A DNA stretch of 64,000 nt from Acidobacteriota bacterium (lineage in GTDB: Bacteria; Acidobacteriota; Terriglobia; Acidiferrales; UBA7541), in contig JAKBLM010000007.1 in assembly GCA_021832085.1 (NCBI GenBank), forward strand, positions 1 through 64,000, read 5' to 3'. The notes under the pieces are model-generated. The model did no database searches, was not told where the DNA came from, and saw only the letters and a list, made by a program, of their open reading frames with translations. Shown here in pieces: positions 18,708 through 25,818 of the stretch. Every line of letters starts with the position of its first letter. Position 1 is the first letter of the stretch. The translations under genes were made by a program, and so were the position numbers.

Positions 18708-20033
18708 TTATTCGGCCGTTGCGGTAGCCGGCTCGGCTTCGAGCCGCGGTCCGGGTTCGTCTTTCGGCTTGGCCAGGCGGAAGAGATGGCGCACGGCCGC
18801 GGCCAGTTCGTCCTGTTCGGGCCGCTGGCGAGGCTGCTTCAGCTCGCGCGCCAATTCCCGCGCCAGGCGATCCATGATTCGACCCGTCAGGGCTTCGATG
18901 GCGGCTTCGTCAGCGATACCCTGCGTTCCCATTTCGCTGCGGAAGCGGGCGATTTCGACCATGCGAAGCTCTTCGAGGTGGGCGCGCAAGGCGACGATGG
19001 TCGGCACGACGCGCTCGGCATCGAGTTGGCGCGCAAAGGCATTTGCCTCGCGCTCGACGATCTTCTCGGCTTCGGCCGCGGCGGCCATCCGGCCGTCGAG
19101 GTTGCTCGTAACCACCTGCTGCAGATCGTCGATGTCGTAGAGGAAGAAGCCGGGAACGTCGCGCACGGAGGGATCGATGTCGCGCGGAACGGCGATATCG
19201 ATCAGGAAGATGGTCTGTCCGTGATGCATCTGGCGAACCCGCGCGGCGTCCTCTTTGTCGAAAATGATGTGCGGGCAGCCGGTGGAGCTGAGGATGATGT
19301 CCGCCTGGGCCAGATAGGGCCAGCGGTCCTCGAAGCGCAACGGCGTGCCGCCCAGCTCGCGAGCCAGCGCTTCGGCGTGCTCGAACGTGCGATTCGTCAC
19401 CCAGAGCTTGCCCACGCCGGCCGAAAGCAAATAGCGCGCGGAAAGCTCGCTCATCTTACCCGAGCCGATGAGCATTACGTTGCGATGCTCGAGCGAGGTG
19501 AAGAGCCGCCGCGCCAGCGCCACCGCGGCGTAGGGAATCGAAACCGGCGCCGAGCCGATTTCCGTTTCGTTGCGCACGTGTTTCGAGACGCTCAGCGCTT
19601 TCTGGAAAAGATGATCGAGGAACCGGCCGGAGGTGCCCGCCTGCTTGGCCTTGGTCCACGCCGCCTTCACCTGGGCGACGATTTGCGGCTCGCCAACCAC
19701 CAGCGAATCCAGGCTCGAAGCCACGCGGAACAGATGCAGCAGCGCCTCGCCCCCGATGAGCCGATAGAAACGGCCGTACTGCTCGATGCTGAGCCCGAAT
19801 TCATCGGCCAGCAGCTTCTGCACAGAGGCCGAAGCGACCTCTATATCCGAGCACCAGAGAATGAATTCCGTGCGATTGCAGGTCGAGAGCAGTACTGCTT
19901 CCTCGACGCCGGGAGAATCGGCCAATTGATGCAGTGCGGGATAAAGACGGCTTTCGCTGACCGAAAATCGCTCGCGGATTTCTACCGGCGCCGTGTGGTG
20001 ACTGATTCCTATTACCAACAAATTTGAATCCAA
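18708..20033 (-). CDS. hemA: Glutamyl-tRNA reductase
   Basis: A 441-aa enzyme that reduces glutamyl-tRNA to glutamate-1-semialdehyde with NADPH, the first committed step of C5-pathway tetrapyrrole synthesis. The catalytic domain opens 'VIGISHHTAPVEIRERF'. The nucleophile is Cys52 in 'LLSTCNRTEF', and the tRNA/substrate region includes 'GEPQIVAQVK'. The NADPH domain carries 'NVMLIGSGKMSELSARYL' at about 180-197. A C-terminal helical dimerisation domain follows. The start is TTG at 20033, supported by 'ggagg' on the minus strand (20045-20041) with 7-nt spacing; no ATG fits. It is divergent from typA. A Glu/Ala/Thr-rich tail of about 20 aa is loose. Confidence 0.95.
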   Translation of the reverse strand: MDSNLLVIGISHHTAPVEIRERFSVSESRLYPALHQLADSPGVEEAVLLSTCNRTEFILWCSDIEVASASVQKLLADEFGLSIEQYGRFYRLIGGEALLHLFRVASSLDSLVVGEPQIVAQVKAAWTKAKQAGTSGRFLDHLFQKALSVSKHVRNETEIGSAPVSIPYAAVALARRLFTSLEHRNVMLIGSGKMSELSARYLLSAGVGKLWVTNRTFEHAEALARELGGTPLRFEDRWPYLAQADIILSSTGCPHIIFDKEDAARVRQMHHGQTIFLIDIAVPRDIDPSVRDVPGFFLYDIDDLQQVVTSNLDGRMAAAAEAEKIVEREANAFARQLDAERVVPTIVALRAHLEELRMVEIARFRSEMGTQGIADEAAIEALTGRIMDRLARELARELKQPRQRPEQDELAAAVRHLFRLAKPKDEPGPRLEAEPATATAE

Positions 20034-20068
20034 ACGACCGCCTCCAACACAAAACCGAACTCTTTATC

Positions 20069-20083
20069 GCATATCGCGTGCCA
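20069..20083 (-). promoter_or_regulatory. Sigma-54-like -24/-12 element before hemA
   Basis: Minus-strand sequence tggcacgcgatatgc matches the -24/-12 consensus (tggcac, then tgc with correct spacing) except for one base of the -12 box. A start about 12 nt downstream would give a leader of roughly 25 nt containing the hemA ribosome site. A single-site match could be chance. Confidence 0.35.
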
Positions 20084-20317
20084 GATTGGCAAAATCTTGG
20101 CGGAAAGCGAGCTTTCTATCTTATTGATAAGTAATAGGTTGGCATTGGCCCGCCGCGGGCTCCCGTCTTGCGGTTTTGTCGATTGGGTGTTTTTTCGCGT
20201 CGACGCAAGAACCGGGTGAGGGAAATCCCACTCCGGAAAACGACTGATGTCACGTCTTGGGCGCCCGCTGCTCCTGCCTTTGGTCCCAGGGTCCGGGCGC
20301 GGCTGCGGCGGGCGTGT

Positions 20318-20323
20318 TAAAAT
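20318..20323 (+). promoter_or_regulatory. Possible -10 box for the typA leader
   Basis: The AT-rich patch 'gttaaaataaaag' stands out in GC-rich surroundings, and taaaat (20318-20323) is a good -10. No convincing -35 hexamer lies 16-18 nt upstream. A transcript starting near 20330 would run about 84 nt to the terminator at 20375-20413. Confidence 0.35.
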
Positions 20324-20374
20324 AAAAGTCTGTTTGCTGTTACACTCCAGCTGTTCGACCAACGGATTTTTGCG

Positions 20375-20413
20375 GAGGGCTGCGAGGTTTGCCTGCAGCC
20401 CTCTTTTTTTTTT
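20375..20413 (+). terminator. Intrinsic terminator inside the typA leader
   Basis: A perfect 9-bp stem gagggctgc / gcagccctc (20375-20383 and 20395-20403) with an 11-nt loop is followed at once by ten T residues (20404-20413). It points toward typA and ends 21 nt before its ATG. It either ends a small RNA or acts as an attenuator of typA. hemA is divergent, so it cannot be the terminator of an upstream plus-strand gene. Confidence 0.85.
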
Positions 20414-20434
20414 AGGAAGAGAGACGAAGCGCTT

Positions 20435-22273
20435 ATGACGCACCCGATTCGCAACATCGCCATCGTGGCCCATGTGGACCACGGCAAAACCACCCTGGTC
20501 GACGCCATGCTGCGGCAGAGCGGCGTGTTCCGGTCGAATCAGGCCGTGGTCGAGCGCGTGATGGACTCGAACGACCTGGAGCGCGAACGGGGTATCACGA
20601 TCCTAGCGAAAAACACCGCCGTCTTCTGGAAGGGCGTGAAAATCAACATCGTCGATACGCCGGGCCACAGCGATTTCGGCGGGGAAGTAGAGCGGGCGCT
20701 GCGGATGGTCGACGGGGTGTTGCTGCTGGTCGACGCGAGCGAGGGCCCGTTGCCGCAGACGCGCTACGTGCTGCAAAAGGCGCTGCAGGCGCACCTGCCG
20801 CCGATCGTCGTGCTCAATAAGATCGATCGCACGGACGCGCGGCCGAATGAAGTGCTCGACGAAATCTACGACCTGTTCATCGATCTCGACGCCACCGAAG
20901 ACCAGCTCGAATTTCCCGTCTTCTACACCAACGCGAAAACCGGTGTCGCGCACCGCGAGCCGGGCGACGATTCCACCACGCTCGAGCCGCTCTTCGACGC
21001 GATCCTCAGCGCGATTCCCGCGCCGGCGGGCGACCCGGCCGCGCCGCTGCAGATCCAGGTGACCAATCTTGATTACAGCGATTATCTGGGCCGCATCGCG
21101 ATCAGCCGCGTTTTCAACGGCACGCTCGACCGCGGCGCGCAGGCCGGCATCGCCAAGCTTTCCGGCGAACTGGTGCCGACGGTAATCACCAAGCTCTTCA
21201 CTTTCCGCGGGCTCGAGCGCGACGAAGCGCCGCGTGCCGAGTGCGGCGATATCGTCGCCATCGCCGGCGTCGAGGGCATCCAGATCGGCGAGACGATCAC
21301 AAGCCTGGAAGCGCCGGCGCCGTGCGAGCCGCTGCTGATCGACGAGCCAACGCTCGCGATGATCTTCACCGTCAACACCTCGCCGCTCGCCGGCCGCGAA
21401 GGCACCTTCGTCACCTCGCGCGACATCCGCAACCGCTTGCGGAAGGAGCTGCTCACCAACGTCTCGATTCGTGTCGACGAGACCGAGACCACCGACTCGT
21501 TCCGCGTGCTCGGCCGCGGCGAATTGCAGCTGGCGATCCTGCTCGAAACGATGCGCCGCGAGGGCTACGAGGTGATGGTGGGCAAGCCTGAGATCGTGGT
21601 GCACGAGAAGGACGGCCGGCGGCTCGAGCCGGTCGAGCGCGTCACCGTCGATTGCCCGGAATCGTTTGTCGGCGTGGTGATGGAGATGCTCGGCAGCCGC
21701 CGTGGCGAGCTGCTGAAGATGATCAACCACGGCTCGGGACGCGCGCGGCTGGAATTCCGCATCCCTTCGCGCGGCCTGATCGGCTTGCGCGGCCAGTTGA
21801 TGACGGAGACGCGCGGCACGGCGCTGCTCCACACGATTTTCGACGGCTGGATCCCCTATGCCGGCGAAATGACTTCGCGGCCCACCGGCTCGCTCGTCGC
21901 CGATCGCGCCGGAAAATCCACCGCTTTCGCCTTGTGGAACGCGCAGGAGCGCGGCGAGCTCTTCATCGGGCCCGGCACGGAAGTCTACGAAGGCATGATT
22001 ATTGGCGAGAATTCACGCGAGGCGGATATCGACGTCAACATCACCAAGGAAAAGAAGCAGACCAACATGCGCGCCTCGACCGCCGACGAGGCGATTCGGC
22101 TGGTTCCCCCACGCATCCTGACGCTCGAGAAGGCCATTGAGTTTATTGCCGAGGACGAATACGTCGAGGTCACCCCGCAATCCATCCGGCTCCGGAAAAA
22201 GGTGCTCGACCCGAAAAAGCGCCCGCGCCGCTGGCAGCACCGCGAATCGGCCTCGACAACCGTTTCTTCCTAG
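20435..22273 (+). CDS. typA: Ribosome-associated GTPase TypA/BipA
   Basis: A 612-aa translational GTPase that binds the 70S ribosome and supports 50S assembly and stress or cold adaptation. The G1 loop is '[10 protein letters not shown]' (residues 12-21). The switch region precedes G3 '[11 protein letters not shown]' at about 72-82, and G4 'NKID' lies at about 129-132. EF-G-like domains II, III and V follow, then the TypA-specific C-terminal domain with '[14 protein letters not shown]', in which the KKQTN piece is diagnostic. The length is normal. 'aggaagaga' lies about 10 nt before the ATG. The gene is preceded by an intrinsic terminator in its own leader, so transcription may be attenuated. 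Confidence 0.96.
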   Translation: MTHPIRNIAIVAHVDHGKTTLVDAMLRQSGVFRSNQAVVERVMDSNDLERERGITILAKNTAVFWKGVKINIVDTPGHSDFGGEVERALRMVDGVLLLVDASEGPLPQTRYVLQKALQAHLPPIVVLNKIDRTDARPNEVLDEIYDLFIDLDATEDQLEFPVFYTNAKTGVAHREPGDDSTTLEPLFDAILSAIPAPAGDPAAPLQIQVTNLDYSDYLGRIAISRVFNGTLDRGAQAGIAKLSGELVPTVITKLFTFRGLERDEAPRAECGDIVAIAGVEGIQIGETITSLEAPAPCEPLLIDEPTLAMIFTVNTSPLAGREGTFVTSRDIRNRLRKELLTNVSIRVDETETTDSFRVLGRGELQLAILLETMRREGYEVMVGKPEIVVHEKDGRRLEPVERVTVDCPESFVGVVMEMLGSRRGELLKMINHGSGRARLEFRIPSRGLIGLRGQLMTETRGTALLHTIFDGWIPYAGEMTSRPTGSLVADRAGKSTAFALWNAQERGELFIGPGTEVYEGMIIGENSREADIDVNITKEKKQTNMRASTADEAIRLVPPRILTLEKAIEFIAEDEYVEVTPQSIRLRKKVLDPKKRPRRWQHRESASTTVSS

Positions 22274-22304
22274 CCAGTTCTCCTTGCGATTTTCCAGTGG
22301 CCGA

Positions 22305-22377
22305 GTGGCATAGGCTTCAGCCTGTAGCCCTTTCCGTGGCTGGCGATCGGAAGGCGACGGCCTGAAGGCTATGCCAC
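22305..22377. repeat. Dispersed repeat family B, inverted pair
   Basis: Left arm gtggcataggcttcagcctg begins at 22305. The right arm ggcctgaaggctatgccac (22359-22377) is its near-perfect reverse complement, separated by about 30 nt. The same arm occurs as an inverted pair at 46351-46405. It lies just after typA and could fold into a long hairpin. Confidence 0.7.
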
Positions 22378-22511
22378 CAGACTCCCACCGTGCACGGCGT
22401 TGTCATCGCGCGCCGAGTTGGCGTTTTCCGCAGTGACCGATGCAGAGCGAAGAGAATCCCGGCGCGGTTTCCCGGGAGGGATTCACTTTGTCCGCCGCGG
22501 CCGGGCCGCGC

Positions 22512-22898
22512 CTACGACTCTTCCTTCTTTTCTTCCTTGGCCTTCCGCGCCTGCCAGCGGTCGAATGCCTTCTCGATGATGTTCGGCACTCGCTCGGCGC
22601 CGCGGGCAAACGGGGCGGTGCGGCTCAGCATGTGCACCTGGATGTCGGCGCCGTGGACGGTAACGATCGCCACCGGGCTGACGCGCACTCCGCCGCCGCC
22701 TCCGCCGCCTTCGCAGCTGGAAATCTTTTTGTCCCCTTCGCCCGAGCCGCCGCCTGCCCCCACTCCCAGGGAGACGCGGGAGACCGGGATGACCGTGAAT
22801 TCGCCGACGGCAACAGGTGCGCCGATGATCGTGTCCGTTTTCGCCAGGGTCTTGAGTTCTCCGATCAGGTCTTTGAGGATGTTCTGCGCGGTAGTCAT
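22512..22898 (-). CDS. GerW/YtfJ family protein
   Basis: A 128-aa protein of the GerW (sporulation YtfJ) family. It shows the family opening 'AQNILKDLIGELKTLAKTDTIIGAP', seen here as ILKDLIGELKTLA and TIIGAPVAVG. A 'VIPVSRVSLGVGAGGGSG' core and a glycine-rich loop 'CEGGGGGGGVRVSPVAIV' follow, then a charged Lys/Glu tail. I chose the ATG at 22898 because 'ggagg' lies 5-6 nt upstream; an ATG at 22910 is possible. It pairs with a downstream-facing DUF2953 gene on the same strand, the same partnership as ytfJ/ytfI in Bacillus. No other sporulation gene is seen, so a non-spore role is likely. Confidence 0.9.
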   Translation of the reverse strand: MTTAQNILKDLIGELKTLAKTDTIIGAPVAVGEFTVIPVSRVSLGVGAGGGSGEGDKKISSCEGGGGGGGVRVSPVAIVTVHGADIQVHMLSRTAPFARGAERVPNIIEKAFDRWQARKAKEEKKEES

Positions 22899-22959
22899 CG
22901 TTTCCTCCATGAGCGCTACGTCTGGCTTCCTGAATGCGTGTTTTACGATTGCGTGATTT

Positions 22960-23604
22960 TCACTGTGCCGGCGCCCTCGCCGAAGAGGCTCGCCATTCCT
23001 TGAACATCGCCCGATACGGCAATCCGGTCAAGAAAGAAAAGACCGGTTTTACGATGCGATGAGGGCGCAGGCGGATTTCCAGAAAAACGCTGTTCTCGCC
23101 GGTGAAGTTCGGCTCGATGCCCGCCCACCGCGCCCAGCCGAACTGGGTGATACCGTACAGCATGCCCGTCAGCGCCGGATCCGGGAAGGAAACGCGCACC
23201 CGGCGCCGCTTCATTTCCACCGTGCGGAAAACGCCTCGCCGCAGCCGCCCGAGCTGCCGGAAAAGCCTGCGGCGAATCGCCCGATTGCGCAGGCAGCGAT
23301 AGAAGAAGCGGCCTCGCGCGGCCTTGCGCCGGCGGGCGCGGCGCGCTGCGAGTTTCGCGCGTTTCCTCTTCGGCTTTCGCCGGCGCAGCGGCACCGTGTG
23401 GCCCGCAATTGAAAGGCGAGTTTCACCCTCCGCGCCCGGCAAGGGCCGCTGGTATGCGATGGCGAACAGCCAGCGCACCTGCACCTGCGCGCGCGCCGAA
23501 TCGACCACGAGCACAACGGGACTGCAGAGCACGGCGGCGGCCACGGCCAACGCCACGAAAACCATAGCCGCCAGAATCATGAGGACAATTGCGAGAGCCG
23601 ACAT
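22960..23604 (-). CDS. DUF2953 membrane protein (YtfI-like)
   Basis: A 214-aa protein. One N-terminal membrane helix (about 3-31) is followed by a very basic linker rich in Arg/Lys (about 75-120: 'RRRKPKRKRAKLAARRARRR'). The closing domain has 'FPDPALTGMLYGI', 'IEPNFTG' and 'RLRPHRIVKPVF', which are typical of DUF2953. It lies 61 nt upstream of the gerW-like start on the same strand, so the two form an operon. The activity is unknown. The conserved pairing suggests that the two proteins work together at the membrane. Confidence 0.85.
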   Translation of the reverse strand: MSALAIVLMILAAMVFVALAVAAAVLCSPVVLVVDSARAQVQVRWLFAIAYQRPLPGAEGETRLSIAGHTVPLRRRKPKRKRAKLAARRARRRKAARGRFFYRCLRNRAIRRRLFRQLGRLRRGVFRTVEMKRRRVRVSFPDPALTGMLYGITQFGWARWAGIEPNFTGENSVFLEIRLRPHRIVKPVFSFLTGLPYRAMFKEWRASSARAPAQ

Positions 23605-23808
23605 CCCTTGCCCCTGTCCTGCTGGAAACTGCGCCCGTCTTTCGCTGTCCGGTTGCAGGGAATTTTACGCCTTTCGCAGCGCGGTCTTCAAAGCCCATCG
23701 CCATGGGTTGCCGCGCTCGCCGTGCGGTTTGCAAATAGAGCTTTAGTCGAGCGGTATGCGGGCGTAAAATTCACTTGGACGCGCCCAGAGCCAGCAAGGA
23801 GCTTTGCC

Positions 23809-24291
23809 ATGCGAAAGCAGGGTGCAATGCTTTCGGCGCTGGTGCTTTTGGTTGCGATTCCGTTTTTCCAGCAGACGAAAGGGCTGGCCAATCAGCCGGC
23901 GCAGCAAGCGGATCAGCAGGCGCAAGAGCCGGCCCCGCCCAAGCCGATCGTGATCCCGCCGGAAGCCGCCAAGAAAGCCAATCCCGTCAAGCCCACCGCG
24001 AAATCGATCGAAGCGGGCAAGCGCATCTTCGATATCGACTGCGCCATGTGTCACGGCGAGAATGGCGACGGGAAAACTGATCTGGCCAAGAGTTTGGGCG
24101 TCAAGCTGCCCGATTTCCGCGATCCCGCGGCGCTGGGTTCCGTCACCGACGGCGGCCTCTTCTACGTGATTTCCAAGGGCCACAGCCCCATGCCCAACGA
24201 GGACGTCCGCGCCAAACCGGAAGAGATCTGGGACCTGGTGAACTACATCCGTTCGCTTTCCGAAAAGAAGGCGCCCCCGAAAACGAAATAG
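23809..24291 (+). CDS. Periplasmic class I cytochrome c
   Basis: A 160-aa single-haem cytochrome. The signal sequence is 'MLSALVLLVAIPFFQQTKG' (about 7-25). A Gln/Ala/Pro-rich linker runs to about residue 60. The haem-binding motif is CAMCH at about 79-83 ('DCAMCHGENGDGKTD'), and the axial Met is likely in 'GHSPMPNED' at about 124-132. The family is the mono-haem cytochrome c seen in oxidase or dehydrogenase electron transfer. The ATG at 23809 has 'aaggagc' 6 nt upstream; the open frame reaches back to 23608 without an export signal. It is divergent from the DUF2953/gerW pair and has no oxidase gene nearby. Confidence 0.9.
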   Translation: MRKQGAMLSALVLLVAIPFFQQTKGLANQPAQQADQQAQEPAPPKPIVIPPEAAKKANPVKPTAKSIEAGKRIFDIDCAMCHGENGDGKTDLAKSLGVKLPDFRDPAALGSVTDGGLFYVISKGHSPMPNEDVRAKPEEIWDLVNYIRSLSEKKAPPKTK

Positions 24292-24351
24292 GCCGGGAAG
24301 CGCTCGTCCGACCGGGGCAGGGAACTCGTCACCGGTGCCGGCGCGAAGACC

Positions 24352-24416
24352 GGCAGGCCGGTGAGCGAGCTTTTCGCATTTTCCCGACCGGCAGGGCCAT
24401 GCTAACTGTCGGTCGT
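24352..24416 (+). repeat. Duplicated tRNA promoter block, copy 1
   Basis: Nearly identical to 24777-24842. It contains 'ttcgcattttcccgaccggc' and 'gggccatgctaactgtc'. Compared with copy 2 it has lost one A in the -10 region (ctaact versus ctaaact). It leads into a degenerate tRNA-like sequence. Confidence 0.85.
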
Positions 24417-24494
24417 GCGCCCGCAGCTCAGCTGGATAGAGTCCGCCGAAGGCGGAAACCAGAAGGTCGGGGTTTCGGACGCGCCGTTCCCACC
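24417..24494 (+). pseudogene. tRNA-Arg-like pseudogene, copy 1
   Basis: Its 5' half aligns base for base with the intact tRNA at 24843 ('cccgcagctcagctggatag'). The anticodon arm is replaced by tccgcc-gaa-ggcgga, an inverted repeat with a 3-nt loop and no anticodon. The T-arm and acceptor end are eroded ('ttcggacgcgccgttccc'), so no CCA or acceptor pairing remains. It is followed 3 nt later by the first GIY-YIG ORF. Confidence 0.85.
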
Positions 24495-24497
24495 AAG

Positions 24498-24761
24498 ATG
24501 TATTTCACCTATGTGTTGCGCAGCGAAAAAACTGGCCGTCTTTACGTGGGTCACACTTCCAACCTTGAGCAGCGGCTCGGCCAACACAACAATGGCATCA
24601 CCAAATCCACGAAAAACCGCGGGCCATGGACGGTGGTGCACAGTGAAGCTTTCCCAACGCGAGCCGAAGCCGCGCGGCGCGAGCGGTTTCTGAAAACCGG
24701 GCAGGGCCGCGAGCAGCTGTGGGAGCTGCTGGCGCACGAAGCGCGTAGCCCAGCCGGATAG
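24498..24761 (+). CDS. Small GIY-YIG domain protein, copy 1
   Basis: An 87-aa stand-alone GIY-YIG endonuclease-fold protein (YhbQ/UPF0213-like). 'MYFTYVLRSEKTGRLYVGHT' carries the two halves of the GIY-YIG motif. The catalytic-type Arg is kept in 'LEQRLGQHNNG', and 'TKSTKNRGPW' plus 'EAARRERFLKTG' complete the family pattern. I chose ATG at 24498; the frame is open upstream through tRNA-like sequence, which should not be translated. The C-terminal residues ('HEARSPAG') are encoded by a fragment of tRNA-Arg-like sequence, so the 3' end was rewritten by the rearrangement. It lies directly after a tRNA-like pseudogene. Confidence 0.82.
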   Translation: MYFTYVLRSEKTGRLYVGHTSNLEQRLGQHNNGITKSTKNRGPWTVVHSEAFPTRAEAARRERFLKTGQGREQLWELLAHEARSPAG

Positions 24762-24776
24762 AGTCCGCCGGAAGCT
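24740..24776 (+). pseudogene. tRNA-Arg 5'-half fragment
   Basis: 'gcgtagcccagccggatag' followed by 'agtccgccgg' matches the D-arm half of the other tRNA-like copies and stops at the replaced anticodon arm. It overlaps the end of GIY-YIG copy 1 and abuts promoter-block copy 2, marking a recombination joint. Confidence 0.7.
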
Positions 24777-24842
24777 GGCAGGCCGGTGAGCGAGCTCTTC
24801 GCATTTTCCCGACCGGCAGGGCCATGCTAAACTGTCGTGCGA
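24777..24842 (+). promoter_or_regulatory. tRNA-Arg promoter region (duplicated block, copy 2)
   Basis: The second copy of the block at 24352-24416. An extended -10, tgctaaact, with taaact at 24828-24833 sits about 10 nt before the tRNA 5' end. The matching -35 position (tttccc, 24805-24810, 17-bp spacer) is weak. Transcription would start at about 24839-24842. Confidence 0.55.
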
Positions 24843-24919
24843 GGGCCCGTAGCTCAGCTGGATAGAGCGTCTGGCTACGAACCAGAAGGTCGGGGGTTCG
24901 AATCCCTCCGGGCTCGCCA
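24843..24919 (+). tRNA. tRNA-Arg (anticodon ACG)
   Basis: A complete 77-nt tRNA. The acceptor stem gggcccg / cgggctc has one G-U pair, and the D-arm is gctc..gagc. The anticodon stem tctgg / ccaga holds loop ctacgaa, giving anticodon ACG (read as ICG after deamination, decoding CGU/CGC/CGA). The T-arm has ttcgaat, the discriminator is G and the CCA is encoded. Flanking tRNA-like copies lack an anticodon, so this is the only functional one here. Confidence 0.97.
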
Positions 24920-24943
24920 CTTTCCCCGAAATGCGCTGAACGA

Positions 24944-25024
24944 GGGCCCGATAGTTGAGTTGGACAGAGTCCGCCGGAGGCGGAAACCAGAAGGTCGGGG
25001 GTTCGAATCGCCCCGGGCTCGCCA
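24944..25024 (+). pseudogene. tRNA-Arg-like pseudogene, copy 3 (anticodon arm replaced)
   Basis: This 81-nt sequence keeps the acceptor stem, T-arm and CCA of the upstream tRNA almost intact. The D-arm is mutated ('atagttgagttggacagag'), and the anticodon arm is replaced by tccgcc-gga-ggcgga, which leaves no 7-nt loop. It cannot decode. It lies 24 nt after the real tRNA and 12 nt before GIY-YIG copy 2. Confidence 0.88.
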
Positions 25025-25036
25025 CTTCCCACAAAA

Positions 25037-25291
25037 ATGTATTTCACGTACGTTCTCCGCAGCGAAAAAGCAGGGTGCCTTTACGTTGATCGCACCTCCA
25101 ACCTTGGGCAACAGTTCGGTCAACACAACTGCGGCATCACGAAGTCCACGAAAAACCGCGGGCCATGGACGTTGGTAGGTAGCGACGAGTTCGCAACGCG
25201 AGCCGAGGCCGCGCGCCGGGAGCGGTTTCTGAAGGCCGTGCAGGGCAGCGAGCCGCTCAGGGAGTTGCTGCTAGACGCGCTCGATCGTTAG
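25037..25291 (+). CDS. Small GIY-YIG domain protein, copy 2 (degenerate active site)
   Basis: An 84-aa paralogue of the protein at 24498, with identical 'MYFTYVLRSEK' and 'GITKSTKNRGPWT'. Two key sites differ. The glycine after 'LYV' is Asp ('LYVDRTSN'), and the catalytic Arg in 'EQRL' is Gln ('GQQFGQHN'). Nuclease activity is therefore doubtful, although the frame is still open. It starts 12 nt after the CCA of a tRNA-like pseudogene. The origin is tandem duplication of a tRNA-like plus GIY-YIG unit. Confidence 0.75.
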   Translation: MYFTYVLRSEKAGCLYVDRTSNLGQQFGQHNCGITKSTKNRGPWTLVGSDEFATRAEAARRERFLKAVQGSEPLRELLLDALDR

Positions 25292-25368
25292 GGGCGCCGA
25301 ATTTTTCGCGTGATCGCCACGCAATCCCGGCGAGGGACCCACGGGAGGAAAGGAAAAGGGAAAAGCAG

Positions 25369-25527
25369 GTGATCGCACTAATTGTAGGCACAGCCGTCGC
25401 AATCGTTGCCGTGCTGATCGGTCATCACTTCAGCGCGAAGCCGGCCAGCAGCGTCACCGGCACCACCGCGACAGGCACGGGCACCAGAACGGGCAGGGGC
25501 AAGAGGGCGCCCACGCCCAAACGGTAA
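25369..25527 (+). CDS. Small single-span membrane protein (52 aa)
   Basis: A GTG-started ORF with one hydrophobic helix, 'LIVGTAVAIVAVLIG' (residues 4-18). A Thr/Gly/Ser linker and a basic end ('GRGKRAPTPKR') follow. A purine-rich 'gggaggaaagg' lies upstream but about 17-27 nt away, with 'gggaaaagcag' closer. No family is recognised. Codon positions look plausible, but with only 52 codons chance cannot be excluded. Confidence 0.4.
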   Translation: MIALIVGTAVAIVAVLIGHHFSAKPASSVTGTTATGTGTRTGRGKRAPTPKR

Positions 25528-25542
25528 CGAAGTGCGGGCGGC

Positions 25543-25818
25543 TCACCCGCTCGCGCCCGTCAATTCAGCCAACAGGACCCAATGAAGGTCCAAGGATGCA
25601 CACGCGATGGCGTAGTTGAGCTGAACCAGAACGATGAAACCAATGCCCGATAACGTACCCATCAGACAGAGCAAAGCGCCGAACGTGTAAAAGCGATTGG
25701 GCGATGATGATGTGCCGGCAGACGGCGGCGGGAACCTCGGCCCTACCAATGGCGGAGGGGACGGGTGTCGTTGGGGCTTGAAGAGAATCCCCACCCGCAA
25801 CTTCGGCGGGTGGGGCAA
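25543..25818 (-). CDS. Doubtful small membrane ORF
   Basis: A 91-aa frame with a Pro-rich N-terminus and a hydrophobic stretch 'FGALLCLMGTLSGIGFIVLV' (about 45-64), followed by 'QLNYAIACAS'. The upstream end runs into the hairpin at 25789-25815, so the true start, if any, is later (for example Met53 in the hydrophobic stretch). No family is recognised. It may be a small membrane protein or noise. Confidence 0.3.
   Translation of the reverse strand: MPHPPKLRVGILFKPQRHPSPPPLVGPRFPPPSAGTSSSPNRFYTFGALLCLMGTLSGIGFIVLVQLNYAIACASLDLHWVLLAELTGASG
25789..25815. repeat. REP-like perfect hairpin
   Basis: Perfect 10-bp arms ccccacccgc / gcgggtgggg with a 7-nt loop (aacttcg). It lies immediately before a RAYT-type coding fragment, the usual association of REP palindromes with their transposase. 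Confidence 0.7.

Noticed and set aside
24402..25126. Minus-strand frames across the tRNA region with repeated 'RPSGFR'-type peptides
   Set aside because: These come from translating tRNA sequence in the wrong direction and are not proteins.
24417..25291. CRISPR array, because of regularly spaced repeats
   Set aside because: The repeats are tRNA-sized, diverged and few, with protein-coding spacers. No cas genes are present.
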